From NCBI GenBank assembly GCA_905236815.1, contig CAJOPE010000015.1:1-44624 (forward strand): a DNA stretch of 44,624 nucleotides, in the 5' to 3' direction. Positions 7,612 to 17,160 of the stretch are shown here, in pieces. Below the pieces are notes generated by a model. It worked only from the letters and a program-made list of their open reading frames with translations, searched no databases and had not been told where the DNA came from. Origin of the DNA: an uncultured Prevotella sp. (lineage in GTDB: Bacteria; Bacteroidota; Bacteroidia; Bacteroidales; Bacteroidaceae). Numbering within the stretch: the first letter of the stretch is position 1; every line of letters begins with the position of its first letter. The position numbers and the translations under genes are program-made.

Positions 7612-8193
7612 TTAATCCAATGATTCCGGCTCATCATCATCAGAATCTCTATCCATATCCGCTTCTTCTTTTTTCAAGAATGATGTGAACACCCTAAGAA
7701 AAGCAGAATCTTGAAAGAAATAATTTGGATCATCCTCCAATTTTTCTTGAATAAAGTCAAAGCCATAATTAGCATATTGCTCCATTGTATCTAGCAAAGC
7801 ATCAACAACAGCTCTTGGAGTGATTTCTCCTTTATCAAGTGCTATCCAATCTACATCCGTTCGAGCAACCAAAGCGGCAAACATATATTCACGTATTTTG
7901 GGATAAGAACTTCTACCAAGCCTATTTTCTACATTTCCCCAATACATTATTGCTTGTCCCAAAACTTTACGCTTAGATTTATCTTCTACGAGTGGCTTTC
8001 TTTGATTAAAATATAATCCTATAAAAAAAGCTATTATATAAATTTCGTAACCTGCACCAAATATCTTACCACGAGCGTCTAGATACTGATTAACACCCTT
8101 ACCATAATCAGTAAACACATCCATGATTGTGGTCTGATATTTCTTTTCCCATTCAGGGTTTCTTTTGCCCCAAAGATCATATATTGATTCCAT
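7612..8193 (-). CDS. Hypothetical protein, last gene of phosphorothioation cassette
   Basis: The 193-aa protein belongs to no family I can name with confidence. It has a hydrophobic stretch, YEIYIIAFFIGLYFNQ (about residues 50-65), probably a buried helix rather than a membrane anchor, a mainly helical body, and a very acidic tail (DMDRDSDDDEPESLD). Its ATG overlaps the TAA stop of the SMC-like gene by one base (TAATG), so it is made in step with that ATPase and is probably its partner. In SspBCD-SspFGH-type cassettes a small unknown protein accompanies the ATPase and helicase of the restriction arm; this gene fits that slot. A DndE-like role is possible but not supported by a clear motif. 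Confidence 0.7.
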   Translation of the reverse strand: MESIYDLWGKRNPEWEKKYQTTIMDVFTDYGKGVNQYLDARGKIFGAGYEIYIIAFFIGLYFNQRKPLVEDKSKRKVLGQAIMYWGNVENRLGRSSYPKIREYMFAALVARTDVDWIALDKGEITPRAVVDALLDTMEQYANYGFDFIQEKLEDDPNYFFQDSAFLRVFTSFLKKEEADMDRDSDDDEPESLD

Positions 8194-10364
8194 TAGTCCT
8201 TAATTTTATTAATTGTTGTTCTAATAGTTGCCATATTTTGCTGATCAAATCCCTTAGCCTTTTGAATTCGGTAGACAGGACATGAAAGTTTCTCTATATC
8301 AGCAGTTCTTACAACCCCTTTAGTCATGAAGTCTTTTGTTACAATGATACATTGCTTTTCGAGTTGATCTATAATATTATAGAATTCTTCCTCCTTTGAG
8401 TCACCAAATGATGATGTTGCGGCATCAAAGATCAAAGGATAATCCTCATCACGTTTTTCGTGAGTAAAATCAGAAATTGCAAACAACACAGAAATATACA
8501 TTTCTGTTTTTTGAGAACCTGAAGGTTTCTTTATTTCTGTCCCATTCGAACTAAACAACTTAATTTCTGTAGATTCATTGGCAGTCTGTATAAGACGAAT
8601 CTGACCATGAAAGTCGTTAGCACTCAACCTTGAAAGATAATCATTTGATCTTTCTGTCAAATCAGCAAGAAATCTTCTAAGGTTTTCGTCCTTCGCAGAT
8701 TTGAAAGCTTTGGAAATTTCCTCCAATGCACGATGTACATCTCGACAAATTTTAACTTGAGAGCTGGAAGGATTCAACTCATCAAGTTGCGTTTGATATT
8801 TTGATAATCGTCCCTTTAAAACTTCCAAATCAGCATTTAATTGGGTCAAGCGAATTCCCGTTCTTTCCTTTTGACTAAATAAACCTTTTATATCTTCAAA
8901 GCTTTTAGCCAACGTATCTTCAGAAACATTACCAGCTTGAATCAACAATCGAGACTTTTCATCTGTAATATCTTGAATTTTTTGATTAACTTCCTTAAGT
9001 TGGTTACTCCAATTTGAGACAAGTCCTAAACGTTCATCTATATCATTTTTTATACCCGAAACAAACGATTCGTTACTACCACTTAAAGAGATTGAAAGAC
9101 TATGAAGAGATTCTATATGCTCATTTTTAAATAATGACTGTTCTTCAAGCTCTTTCTTAGCAAGCTCTGTTTTAAGTTTGGCTTCGACATGTTTCTTGTA
9201 TTCATCAAGTTTATTGACCATAAAATCATATGCCTCTGAGCCTTCTGGAGCTGGACGCCCACAAACTTTGCAAATATGATCATGAATCATTTCCTCCATC
9301 GTCTGTTGGTCTGGTAGATACCATGGCAATTCTGTTGCTCCATTAATTAAAGCCCCTTGAATTTCCTTAACAGCCTTCAACTTACCTATTGCTTCCGCCT
9401 GTTCTTTATCAAACTCTTTTTCTAATTTTCTTTTCTCTTTACTAAGAACAGAGCACTTCTGTTTAAACTCTCTTAAAATATCAGGAAAATCACAAAGAAT
9501 CCAATATTTATCCAATAAGGCGTGACTATAATTAACAGTCGATATAAGACTCATCAACTTGATTTTTCGATCTTGTTGCGTTTTACGTCTATCTTCAATT
9601 TCCTTATATCTTTCAGATGTTTCTTGATTTTCCTCTAGTTCCTCTAATTTATGAGTAAATATCTCAAGAGACGATTTTTTATCATTAATATCATTTTTGA
9701 TATTAAAGATATCTGTTTTGACTTTTGTTATATTATTTTCAAGTTCCTTTGCTTCTTTTGAAACTTTAGCATCTGACCGCATTTCTTTTAGATAAGCAGA
9801 ATTAGCTTTTTCCTCAAATGATGTCGTATAATCAACAAGGGAATCAAATTTTCTAACATCAGAGAATTTATTAACCAGATCTTTTAATGCCTGTGCATTC
9901 TCAAAAACATTCAATTCTGACTCACCCTTGAACATGCTAAAACGCTGTATAAATGCATCGTAACAATTCTGGATAAGTTGCTTTCCACTAATCTGCTCTC
10001 TTTCCGATCCTGTTGTTGTAAATCCTCTATAAACTAAAGGTCCCACCTTATAGGTCGTTTCGCCAGTTCTTTCAAAAGTAAAAGACTTCTCAACGAACTT
10101 TTCTCCATTATGTTCAAAGGACATAGATACGCTTACTTCATCTTTTTCTCTTATTTCGAGTTTAGATTTACGCATTTCACAGACATTATCCATAGAACCT
10201 TTATCTATGACGGTATTAAAAAGCCATTGTAATGCCTCAAAGAATGTTGTCTTACCATCGCCATTATCTCCTAGAATCAATGTAAGTCGATCAGAAAATT
10301 CAAAGCGATTTGAATCCCCGTAGTAACTGCGGAAATTTTTAATTACTATTTCCTTAATTATCAT
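8193..10364 (-). CDS. SMC/Rad50-like zinc-hook ATPase (DndD-like, SspFGH-type arm)
   Basis: The 723-aa protein has Walker A GDNGDGKTT at residues 32-40, long coiled coils on both sides of a zinc hook CKVC (Cys365, Cys368), then a signature-like GSQKTEMYISV segment and a Walker B-like LIFDAATSS with Asp647. This is the architecture of DndD and other SMC-like ATPases in DNA phosphorothioation loci, which couple ATP hydrolysis to DNA handling. Its ATG overlaps the stop of the 76-aa gene by 4 bases (ATGA), and its stop overlaps the next start. Placement downstream of the helicase puts it in the restriction arm rather than with SspBCD, but it could help the modification step, as DndD does. Confidence 0.85.
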   Translation of the reverse strand: MIIKEIVIKNFRSYYGDSNRFEFSDRLTLILGDNGDGKTTFFEALQWLFNTVIDKGSMDNVCEMRKSKLEIREKDEVSVSMSFEHNGEKFVEKSFTFERTGETTYKVGPLVYRGFTTTGSEREQISGKQLIQNCYDAFIQRFSMFKGESELNVFENAQALKDLVNKFSDVRKFDSLVDYTTSFEEKANSAYLKEMRSDAKVSKEAKELENNITKVKTDIFNIKNDINDKKSSLEIFTHKLEELEENQETSERYKEIEDRRKTQQDRKIKLMSLISTVNYSHALLDKYWILCDFPDILREFKQKCSVLSKEKRKLEKEFDKEQAEAIGKLKAVKEIQGALINGATELPWYLPDQQTMEEMIHDHICKVCGRPAPEGSEAYDFMVNKLDEYKKHVEAKLKTELAKKELEEQSLFKNEHIESLHSLSISLSGSNESFVSGIKNDIDERLGLVSNWSNQLKEVNQKIQDITDEKSRLLIQAGNVSEDTLAKSFEDIKGLFSQKERTGIRLTQLNADLEVLKGRLSKYQTQLDELNPSSSQVKICRDVHRALEEISKAFKSAKDENLRRFLADLTERSNDYLSRLSANDFHGQIRLIQTANESTEIKLFSSNGTEIKKPSGSQKTEMYISVLFAISDFTHEKRDEDYPLIFDAATSSFGDSKEEEFYNIIDQLEKQCIIVTKDFMTKGVVRTADIEKLSCPVYRIQKAKGFDQQNMATIRTTINKIKD

Positions 10365-10591
10365 ACGTTATCTTTTAAAAATTTATTAATTTCTTTCCAA
10401 AGTTCACCTTCGCTTGCTCCTTCAGATGTTCTCTTTACAATCTGAGCTACAGCATTAATAACATAATTATCAGAATCTAATGCTTGGTAAATAGTTCCCA
10501 CATCTGCTGGAGTATAACCGCCAAATTTCATTAGGTTTTCATCCATCAATACTGCCTGGAGCATTTTGTCTTTGTTCGTTTTGTATGCCAT
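10361..10591 (-). CDS. Small 76-aa protein of the phosphorothioation cassette
   Basis: The 76-aa soluble protein has no recognised domain; the sequence predicts four or five short helices (for example ENLMKFGGYTPADVGTIYQAL). It begins 5 bases after the helicase stop and overlaps the SMC-like ATPase by 4 bases (ATGA), so it is certainly part of the operon. Its position between helicase and ATPase suggests an adaptor or subunit of the restriction complex. Small proteins like this are often missed or left unnamed when such cassettes are described. No function can be assigned from sequence. Confidence 0.75.
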   Translation of the reverse strand: MAYKTNKDKMLQAVLMDENLMKFGGYTPADVGTIYQALDSDNYVINAVAQIVKRTSEGASEGELWKEINKFLKDNV

Positions 10592-10596
10592 AACTA

Positions 10597-12816
10597 TTAA
10601 AATAAAGGTAAATTATAATAATTCAAAATCTCTTCAAGCTGAGTATAAGCGTAATCAGAATTCTCAGACAAAACTGCGAAATCCCTCACTCTATTTAACT
10701 CTCCTCTTAATAGACTCTGTTCCATTCTAAAGCTATCTGTCCCATAATTAACTTCAGGGGCAACAACAAGATCGTGTATTATTGCCATATGCTTGTCTTT
10801 GTGAAGTCGCAATATACGACCTCTTCTTTGAATAAATTGCCTTGGATTACCTGTACTTGCGCAAAAAATAGCCATTTCACTTCGTGGAACATCAACACCT
10901 TCATCTAAACACTTCATTGATGTTAGAACTTCCAATTTTCCTTCGGAAAATTCATCTAAAATTTGCTTTCTTCCCTTGATGCCTGAAACAAATTTCTTTA
11001 CCGTAGTTTTTGAGCTAATTTCTTTTACTATATCCGTATAACTATTAATAAGACGATCTGTTTCTGAATCATCTTCTATGGTATCAATATTATCAAAATC
11101 ATCAGTATCTGGCCTGTTTCCCTCAGGGACATATATCAATGTATACTTTAAATTCCCCTTTTCATTATACCGTTCTTCAAGTATCTCCTTAAATATAGAT
11201 TGCTTATTTATTGCTTTATGAATTATACTTTTTCTTTTAAGCAGCAATCCGAGAAGAATTTCGTCAGAACCAGGAAATCCACCTTTGTCAAAATTGTAAA
11301 ACTTAGCAAGTTTTGCTGATATTTCTTGGTAGTTAAGCATCTCACTATCAGTAAGTCTAACAATATGAGGGTAATATTTATATCTACATAAAAATCCATT
11401 ATTAATCGCATCTTCCATTGAATACTCATAGGTATAATTATCATCACCACATCCAAAAAACTTTCGAATTGCTTTATTTCCTATATCATCAAATTGACGT
11501 TCAGGAGTTGCAGATAATCCAATCCTCCTTAGAAAGTGTATTCCATCCAATCGATTCAATATTTTTCCAGCACCCATATTATGTGCTTCATCAGCTATCA
11601 ATAAAATCTGTTTAGTTGTTTTTTTATCAAAATCAACCAAAATTCTAAAACTTTGCTCACGAGCAAAAGACGCATATGTAGCAATGATGACGTAAGAAGG
11701 CTCCTCTCCCGATGGTTTAATTTCTTCTTTGAGTTTGATATCATCAATCTCTGATTTCCATTTCTGATTTTTTGAGGATACTTTAACTATATTATTAAAA
11801 TTAAATTTCTTGCATTCTTCTTCCCACTGATCAACTAAAGTAACAGTAGGAACCAAGATAATTGCTTTATAGAATTTAAATTTTGAATAAATATGAAGCA
11901 AACAATTAAGTGATGTCAATGTCTTTCCTGTTCCTGTAGCCATCGCAAAAAGTCCTTTTTGCTTATTATTCTTCCAATTCTCATAAGCCTGTTCTTGATA
12001 TTTACGAGGACCTGAAGGGTACGGAAAACGAGGCATATTAACAAAGTCATGAAATCCTTTCAAATATGAGATCTCAGACTCATGGCGTAATTTCTTATAT
12101 TCTTTAAGTTTATGTTCAACATCTATAAGTTCATCAATATCTTGATGACCAAAAGTAGTTCGTATTGCTACTTCTAGCTTATCTGTAGGAAGGTATTCAA
12201 CGTCCCTTGCAGTTCCTTCCATCAATCTATCAAAGTTATATTTTTGCTTTTCGATTCTATTTATAACATGATCATCAGGAGAAGTACTCAACGAAATAAC
12301 AATTTCTTCACGATTATTGAAGAAGCCACCAAGAGTGAAGTTTGCAGAGCCAGTAAAAGACACTACAATATCTCCATCAGAAAACTGTCCTCTCTTTGTA
12401 TGAGCAATTCCATTAGAATCTGTTGGCTTAATAATTTGAAGTTGTATTCTCTTTTCTTGGATCAAAAAAGCTAAACAATTAAAGAAATGGAGATCATATT
12501 CATTAAGTGTTTGCTTGAGCTCTTGTAAATTTGAAAGATCAAATTGTAAGCCTGTATTTCCAGCTTGTCCCTTTGTTATAGCAATTTTATCTTCATAAGA
12601 AACAATTTGATTTATCGCCATACGCAAATTGCCTCCATTAGCAATAAAAGTGGCAAATGAATCTGATAAAACACTAATCGCTGCAGAATTGAAATACCCT
12701 AACTCTAAATCAAATACAATACTATTCTTTAGAGCTTGACTAAAGAAATCAATTGGTGTCAGGACCCCATTAGGAGTATAAGTACCATCGTCTGGCCAAT
12801 TAATGTTTCGAAGCAT
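10597..12816 (-). CDS. DEAD/DEAH-box helicase with PLD-like N-terminal domain
   Basis: The 739-aa protein has an N-terminal phospholipase-D-like nuclease fold (residues about 20-210, with HTK and GSANFT marking one half-site; the spacing of the third catalytic residue is slightly off). A superfamily 2 helicase follows: motif I ATGTGKT with Lys298, motif II DEAH starting at Asp409, motif III SATP, and motif VI QRRGRILR. The PLD-SF2 fusion resembles helicase-nucleases of restriction systems. The ATG at 12816 was chosen over 12846; it is 10 bases after the SspD stop, whereas the longer form would overlap it. Within an SspBCD cassette it is a strong candidate for the part that attacks unmodified DNA (SspFGH-type). 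Confidence 0.85.
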   Translation of the reverse strand: MLRNINWPDDGTYTPNGVLTPIDFFSQALKNSIVFDLELGYFNSAAISVLSDSFATFIANGGNLRMAINQIVSYEDKIAITKGQAGNTGLQFDLSNLQELKQTLNEYDLHFFNCLAFLIQEKRIQLQIIKPTDSNGIAHTKRGQFSDGDIVVSFTGSANFTLGGFFNNREEIVISLSTSPDDHVINRIEKQKYNFDRLMEGTARDVEYLPTDKLEVAIRTTFGHQDIDELIDVEHKLKEYKKLRHESEISYLKGFHDFVNMPRFPYPSGPRKYQEQAYENWKNNKQKGLFAMATGTGKTLTSLNCLLHIYSKFKFYKAIILVPTVTLVDQWEEECKKFNFNNIVKVSSKNQKWKSEIDDIKLKEEIKPSGEEPSYVIIATYASFAREQSFRILVDFDKKTTKQILLIADEAHNMGAGKILNRLDGIHFLRRIGLSATPERQFDDIGNKAIRKFFGCGDDNYTYEYSMEDAINNGFLCRYKYYPHIVRLTDSEMLNYQEISAKLAKFYNFDKGGFPGSDEILLGLLLKRKSIIHKAINKQSIFKEILEERYNEKGNLKYTLIYVPEGNRPDTDDFDNIDTIEDDSETDRLINSYTDIVKEISSKTTVKKFVSGIKGRKQILDEFSEGKLEVLTSMKCLDEGVDVPRSEMAIFCASTGNPRQFIQRRGRILRLHKDKHMAIIHDLVVAPEVNYGTDSFRMEQSLLRGELNRVRDFAVLSENSDYAYTQLEEILNYYNLPLF

Positions 12817-12826
12817 AAAAACTAAA

Positions 12827-13933
12827 TTAAATAAAACAATTAGCACACATTATTTCATCTCCAAAGAGATCAACCAATGTTGTACCTTTATTTTGCAGTT
12901 TATTCTTTTCTTGTCTCTTAATTATATCGAGTTTTATCTGACGAATACGTTCTGGCTTTATAAGGTCTGACAGAGGCTCTCCTTGAATCCAAGTATAACC
13001 ATCTTTCTCAAAAGTCATTGCCTTTTCGAATAAGTCAGGATGCTGTTCATATAACCACACCCACTCTATTCTCTGCTGAAAGAAACAGAAATAACATCCG
13101 CTTCTACTTCGACAATAAGTACCGGTCTTTCCATCCACTTCAAAAGGTATCTCCTCATAATATCCAGGAACGCCAACGCCACTCTCTCTAAGCAAGCGGA
13201 AAATGTCTTCCTTCACAAGTATCTCATCATTGTCAAGAAGTGGAAATTCTTCTTCTGATAATTTACCAACTGGATAATCTGTTGTTTTCAGAAACTGAAA
13301 TACAGCATGATTGAACATCTTAACATCAAAATCCAAAAGAGCATTTAGCTTTTTCGAATAATAGAATTGTTTAGTAATAGGACGAGAAACAATCTCCATT
13401 AAGTCTTCCTTCATAATGCCCTCAGGACATAGCTTGTCATAAATAGACACAATTTGTTCGAGGTTATCATTATTAAGAAATTTATTAACGACATCAAGAC
13501 TCCAAATATTTCTTCTAAATGGGAAAATGCTCTGAATATTCGATCGTGACGAAATATAACCGTCTCTTTCCTCATCTCCTCTAATTCCAACATAAGAAAT
13601 AGCATTATCTTCTCCAACAAAACGCTCAAACTCATCAAGTTTCATTTTCTTGGTACACCATCTTTGTTGAGGAGAAGGGAGAAATCCTCCCATTGCCTTC
13701 AAGAAATGTTCAAAAGGGGTTGCTTCAGGGCTTCCTTCGGCAGCTCTTAATCTAGTAATATGACCAAGATATGCTCCTAATCTATCTATAAGAAGTTCGG
13801 TTTCAGCCAATTCACATCCAGTATCTGAATTATAATATTCAATTTTCATATTTGGATATTTTTGTTTCAGATAAATGGAAAGAGCTGCACTATCCTTACC
13901 ACCCGATATTCCTAATATATGCCTTACTTTCAT
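12827..13933 (-). CDS. sspD: SspD/DndC-like PP-loop ATP pyrophosphatase (DNA phosphorothioation)
   Basis: The 368-aa protein is of the PAPS-reductase/adenine-nucleotide alpha-hydrolase family. The PP-loop SGGKDS is at residues 10-15. Cys93 (QRWCTKK) and the cluster Cys274, Cys280, Cys283 (CRSRSGCYFC) are placed like the four cysteines that hold an Fe-S cluster in DndC; Cys363 and Cys366 (CANC) form an extra C-terminal pair. The enzyme activates the DNA backbone with ATP so that sulfur can replace a non-bridging oxygen. The start at 13933 gives an ATGA overlap with sspC; the longer form starting at 13972 would overlap by 43 bases. No cysteine desulfurase (SspA/DndA) is encoded here, so sulfur must come from a distant enzyme. 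Confidence 0.88.
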   Translation of the reverse strand: MKVRHILGISGGKDSAALSIYLKQKYPNMKIEYYNSDTGCELAETELLIDRLGAYLGHITRLRAAEGSPEATPFEHFLKAMGGFLPSPQQRWCTKKMKLDEFERFVGEDNAISYVGIRGDEERDGYISSRSNIQSIFPFRRNIWSLDVVNKFLNNDNLEQIVSIYDKLCPEGIMKEDLMEIVSRPITKQFYYSKKLNALLDFDVKMFNHAVFQFLKTTDYPVGKLSEEEFPLLDNDEILVKEDIFRLLRESGVGVPGYYEEIPFEVDGKTGTYCRSRSGCYFCFFQQRIEWVWLYEQHPDLFEKAMTFEKDGYTWIQGEPLSDLIKPERIRQIKLDIIKRQEKNKLQNKGTTLVDLFGDEIMCANCFI

Positions 13934-16900
13934 TTGTTCAATTTCTTGTTTAGTACCTTCAACAAAGTACAAATGCTAACATTGTCATTACCTACCCTAG
14001 CGAGAAGTTCATCAATCGACGTTTCTAACTTTTCAGATTCCTTCTGCTCGTTCTTTGCTAATCGATAAGTTTGTGATTGAATGTTCTTCTGATTTTTACT
14101 TGAAGTAAGATCAAAAGAGAAATATTCATCACCATTATCTGTTTCTGCTGCCAATTTCGAAATGTCAGCATATTTCTCACATTCTCTAAAAAGAAAAATC
14201 AAATCATTGATAAGTTTCTCTTCCTCATCATCACGCAAGCGTTCTAGTGGCTTGTCTAAAGCTGTATAACAAATAGACTGGTACCATTCTTTGCGATTGG
14301 AAAATTCAGCAATTGCATGATTGTAAAATTCCTTTTGGGTTCCTGTAAGAAGATATTCTTTTACATTCCCAAGTCTTTTCCGTATTTCAACAACATATTC
14401 TGTATAATCTCCAGATTCCAGATTGAGAGTTTCCACCAAACGTGTTTCTATTCTGTCAATAAGATCATTATAACAAGAACGAAGTTCTTTTACAGCTCGA
14501 TTGACAACGTAACAGAATTCCTTTACTTTCGCAGAATCTTGCATTACCTCACGATTATAACCTAATGCTTCTGGAAGATCTTCAAAGAAGGTCTTTTCTG
14601 GATCTTTTGCTTTAGCTAATACATCACGAAAATGCATTGTTGTTGTATGATTGAACTTTCTTGTTGTTCTAGCATAATCATTCAACTGTTTGCTATAAAA
14701 GAAGAAGAATGGCTTTATCGTTTCTATAAAACCACGACTCTTTATACTTCCTAATTCACCTACATTCAGAAATTTACGATATTGATTAAATATTTCAATC
14801 TTAACTCCTGAAACATCAAATGCCTTAATCAAGTATTCTCCTGGATGTTTCTGTAACAATTCAAAGAATTGCATATTGATATTAGGAATATAAGCACCAT
14901 TAGAACCATACAAAGCATAATCCTCTCTTTTCATAAAGAGATAGGTAGGTATCCAAAAGTCAAGAAAACCTTGTTTTATTTTAAAAGGCTGGAAACTTAA
15001 TTTCTTTATTAATTCCGAAATCTTTCGAGGTTTATTTGTCGTTGACTTCAAGAACTCGTTACACTCATCCCATAATAGCTTAATATCCTTAGAAGGAGTA
15101 TTTTTGAACTGCCCTTCCAAATGAAGTCCCGTTTTCTTTAGCAATGAATAATAGATTGTTTTCTCAGGTGGAAACTTACTGTTCTCAAATCCAAAGTCAG
15201 CCTCATCACTATGCTCTAACATTGCTGTTATATATTTTGCCTTTGCAGCAGCAATGGAGCTACTCAACTTATGTTTGTTGAATAACTCGTTATTCATTAT
15301 AGGAGTGCTGCTATAAATGTCATCACATACATAAGAAAGCAATCTATTGAATTGCTTTTGTGAGTGAACATCCTTCTCTTCACCCTTATAAATCCAAGTG
15401 GCTACACTGCTTGAAGAATACAGATTTGATCTAATTGCTTTATTAAGAAGCACTTTTTCATAATCCCTCAAGTTAACAACCTCAGAGATAGCTACACGAT
15501 CAGATTTATCTACAAGAACCTTACTAAGAATATAGTCGTACTTGTCGATGTTATGCAAATGAGTGATGATCTCATCTGTATTATTGAAATAAACAAAGAT
15601 AATTGCATGCTCGCAATTCTTGCTCATTTCAAGCAATTCTTCATAATAATTCTCTGCCTGCGAAAATATCAGTTGAATAAAACCATCTAAATCACCAGTT
15701 GGGATTATGTCTTCTGCCTCCGTTCTAATTTGATACTCAAAGTAACGAGGTGTTCCGTTTTGATAGAAAGCAGCCTTAACTGGAGCAATATACTTTGTAA
15801 AGAACATGCTCAATCTTTCAACATCAAAATATTTAGGAACTTTTGTTCCTGCCTTAGAAATTTCCTCTTCTATATCTATATCAGTTCCCTCGAATAGGAC
15901 CAATCGTTTTTTATATTGGGCAAAACGGATAATCTTATACTTTTCTAGTCGAGTAATTAGGGGAAGGGCATTATTGATACCTAATGCATTTTCTGCATAT
16001 CCTGCTAACTGCTCTCTATTAAGTACAAAAGATGCAGTTCCGAACAAGTTTAGTAAGCCAATTGCTTTTACTAACTTTACAGCATCAGACATATCTACTT
16101 TATCTGGCCATTCTTGTCCTTCCACTCGTTCTATGGCAATTTGCATAGAGCTCCATTGCATGGAGTCTGTATTTGCATCTTTTAGATAAGTATAGAAATT
16201 ATAGACTATATAATCATATACGTTTTCTAGATTATAGGTAATATTTTCTTTAGCTTCATATTCAGAAATAGAATTCTTACCTTTAGCGTTTAAGAACGTA
16301 AATAAAGAACGCTCATTCTGACCATATCGTTGGATTGCCTTTGTAATTACATAAGAAGAGAACGGATCTAGAGGATACAACTTTTGGGCTGCATCATAGT
16401 CAAACCCCTTTGAAATAAAATTGGAATTAATTGCTATATCAAAGAGTTTCTGAAAAGCACTTTCACTTTTGATTTGGCTTTCTTTGTTTGCTTTTCTATC
16501 TGAAGCTAGATATAAAAGTTGTTCAACAGGTTCCACAAAGACAACTTCCTGGAATCGCCCTTTCACTTTTGTCCATTCATTTTTCTGTGCTTGCGAAAGT
16601 CTTCTCGCATAAGCACTAAAGTTTTGATGAAGAGTAGTTATCATCAAAATTTGACGAGTCGGTACATTTACAAACTCTGCCAACTTCTGCAGAAAATATA
16701 ATTCCTTATCTGGATCATTCTTTGCTGCATGTTCTAGAACCTTTCCAAACTCATCAATAAAAATTACCAAGAACTTTTTTTGCTGACGAAGGCTATTATA
16801 ATAGTTGCGAAGTTCATCTATGATACTATCGGCATTACCTTCAACATTTAATTTTTGACTGAGAAGGGATGATAATTCTTTGTAATCGCCAACTATCTTT

Positions 16901-17160
16901 AAAGTCTCGTATTTCTTTGCTCCAAGCACTTCAGGATTAAAAAGCCGCTTTGATTTTGAATTCTTCAAATCCTCCTCTAAGGCTAATAGGAAACTTGATT
17001 TTCCAGTGCCATAAGTACCAATAACAGTATAAGAGTGAATACCAGTTTGATAGCCATCCACAATACTCTGAATTACTTTTTGAGCATTTGGAGTTACAAT
17101 ATAATTAGATCCTTCGGCGAATCCTTCTTCTATGTTAGCAGATAAACTAAATGTTGCCAT
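13930..17160 (-). CDS. sspC: SspC-like large P-loop ATPase
   Basis: The protein is about 1076 aa. Walker A GTYGTGKSS is at residues 48-56 and Walker B LVIFIDEFGK has Asp136-Glu137. A very long helical region follows, with a second compact block near the C-terminus. It is the ATPase encoded between DUF4007 and PP-loop genes in single-strand phosphorothioation (Ssp) loci. It needs ATP to load or remodel the modification complex on DNA. The ATG at 17160 (MATFSLSAN) was chosen over 17235 because it leaves a 14-base overlap with sspB instead of 89 and begins where the conserved-looking sequence starts. BREX-type BrxC/PglY ATPases are similar in size, but no pglZ or brx gene is present. Confidence 0.82.
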   Translation of the reverse strand: MATFSLSANIEEGFAEGSNYIVTPNAQKVIQSIVDGYQTGIHSYTVIGTYGTGKSSFLLALEEDLKNSKSKRLFNPEVLGAKKYETLKIVGDYKELSSLLSQKLNVEGNADSIIDELRNYYNSLRQQKKFLVIFIDEFGKVLEHAAKNDPDKELYFLQKLAEFVNVPTRQILMITTLHQNFSAYARRLSQAQKNEWTKVKGRFQEVVFVEPVEQLLYLASDRKANKESQIKSESAFQKLFDIAINSNFISKGFDYDAAQKLYPLDPFSSYVITKAIQRYGQNERSLFTFLNAKGKNSISEYEAKENITYNLENVYDYIVYNFYTYLKDANTDSMQWSSMQIAIERVEGQEWPDKVDMSDAVKLVKAIGLLNLFGTASFVLNREQLAGYAENALGINNALPLITRLEKYKIIRFAQYKKRLVLFEGTDIDIEEEISKAGTKVPKYFDVERLSMFFTKYIAPVKAAFYQNGTPRYFEYQIRTEAEDIIPTGDLDGFIQLIFSQAENYYEELLEMSKNCEHAIIFVYFNNTDEIITHLHNIDKYDYILSKVLVDKSDRVAISEVVNLRDYEKVLLNKAIRSNLYSSSSVATWIYKGEEKDVHSQKQFNRLLSYVCDDIYSSTPIMNNELFNKHKLSSSIAAAKAKYITAMLEHSDEADFGFENSKFPPEKTIYYSLLKKTGLHLEGQFKNTPSKDIKLLWDECNEFLKSTTNKPRKISELIKKLSFQPFKIKQGFLDFWIPTYLFMKREDYALYGSNGAYIPNINMQFFELLQKHPGEYLIKAFDVSGVKIEIFNQYRKFLNVGELGSIKSRGFIETIKPFFFFYSKQLNDYARTTRKFNHTTTMHFRDVLAKAKDPEKTFFEDLPEALGYNREVMQDSAKVKEFCYVVNRAVKELRSCYNDLIDRIETRLVETLNLESGDYTEYVVEIRKRLGNVKEYLLTGTQKEFYNHAIAEFSNRKEWYQSICYTALDKPLERLRDDEEEKLINDLIFLFRECEKYADISKLAAETDNGDEYFSFDLTSSKNQKNIQSQTYRLAKNEQKESEKLETSIDELLARVGNDNVSICTLLKVLNKKLNK

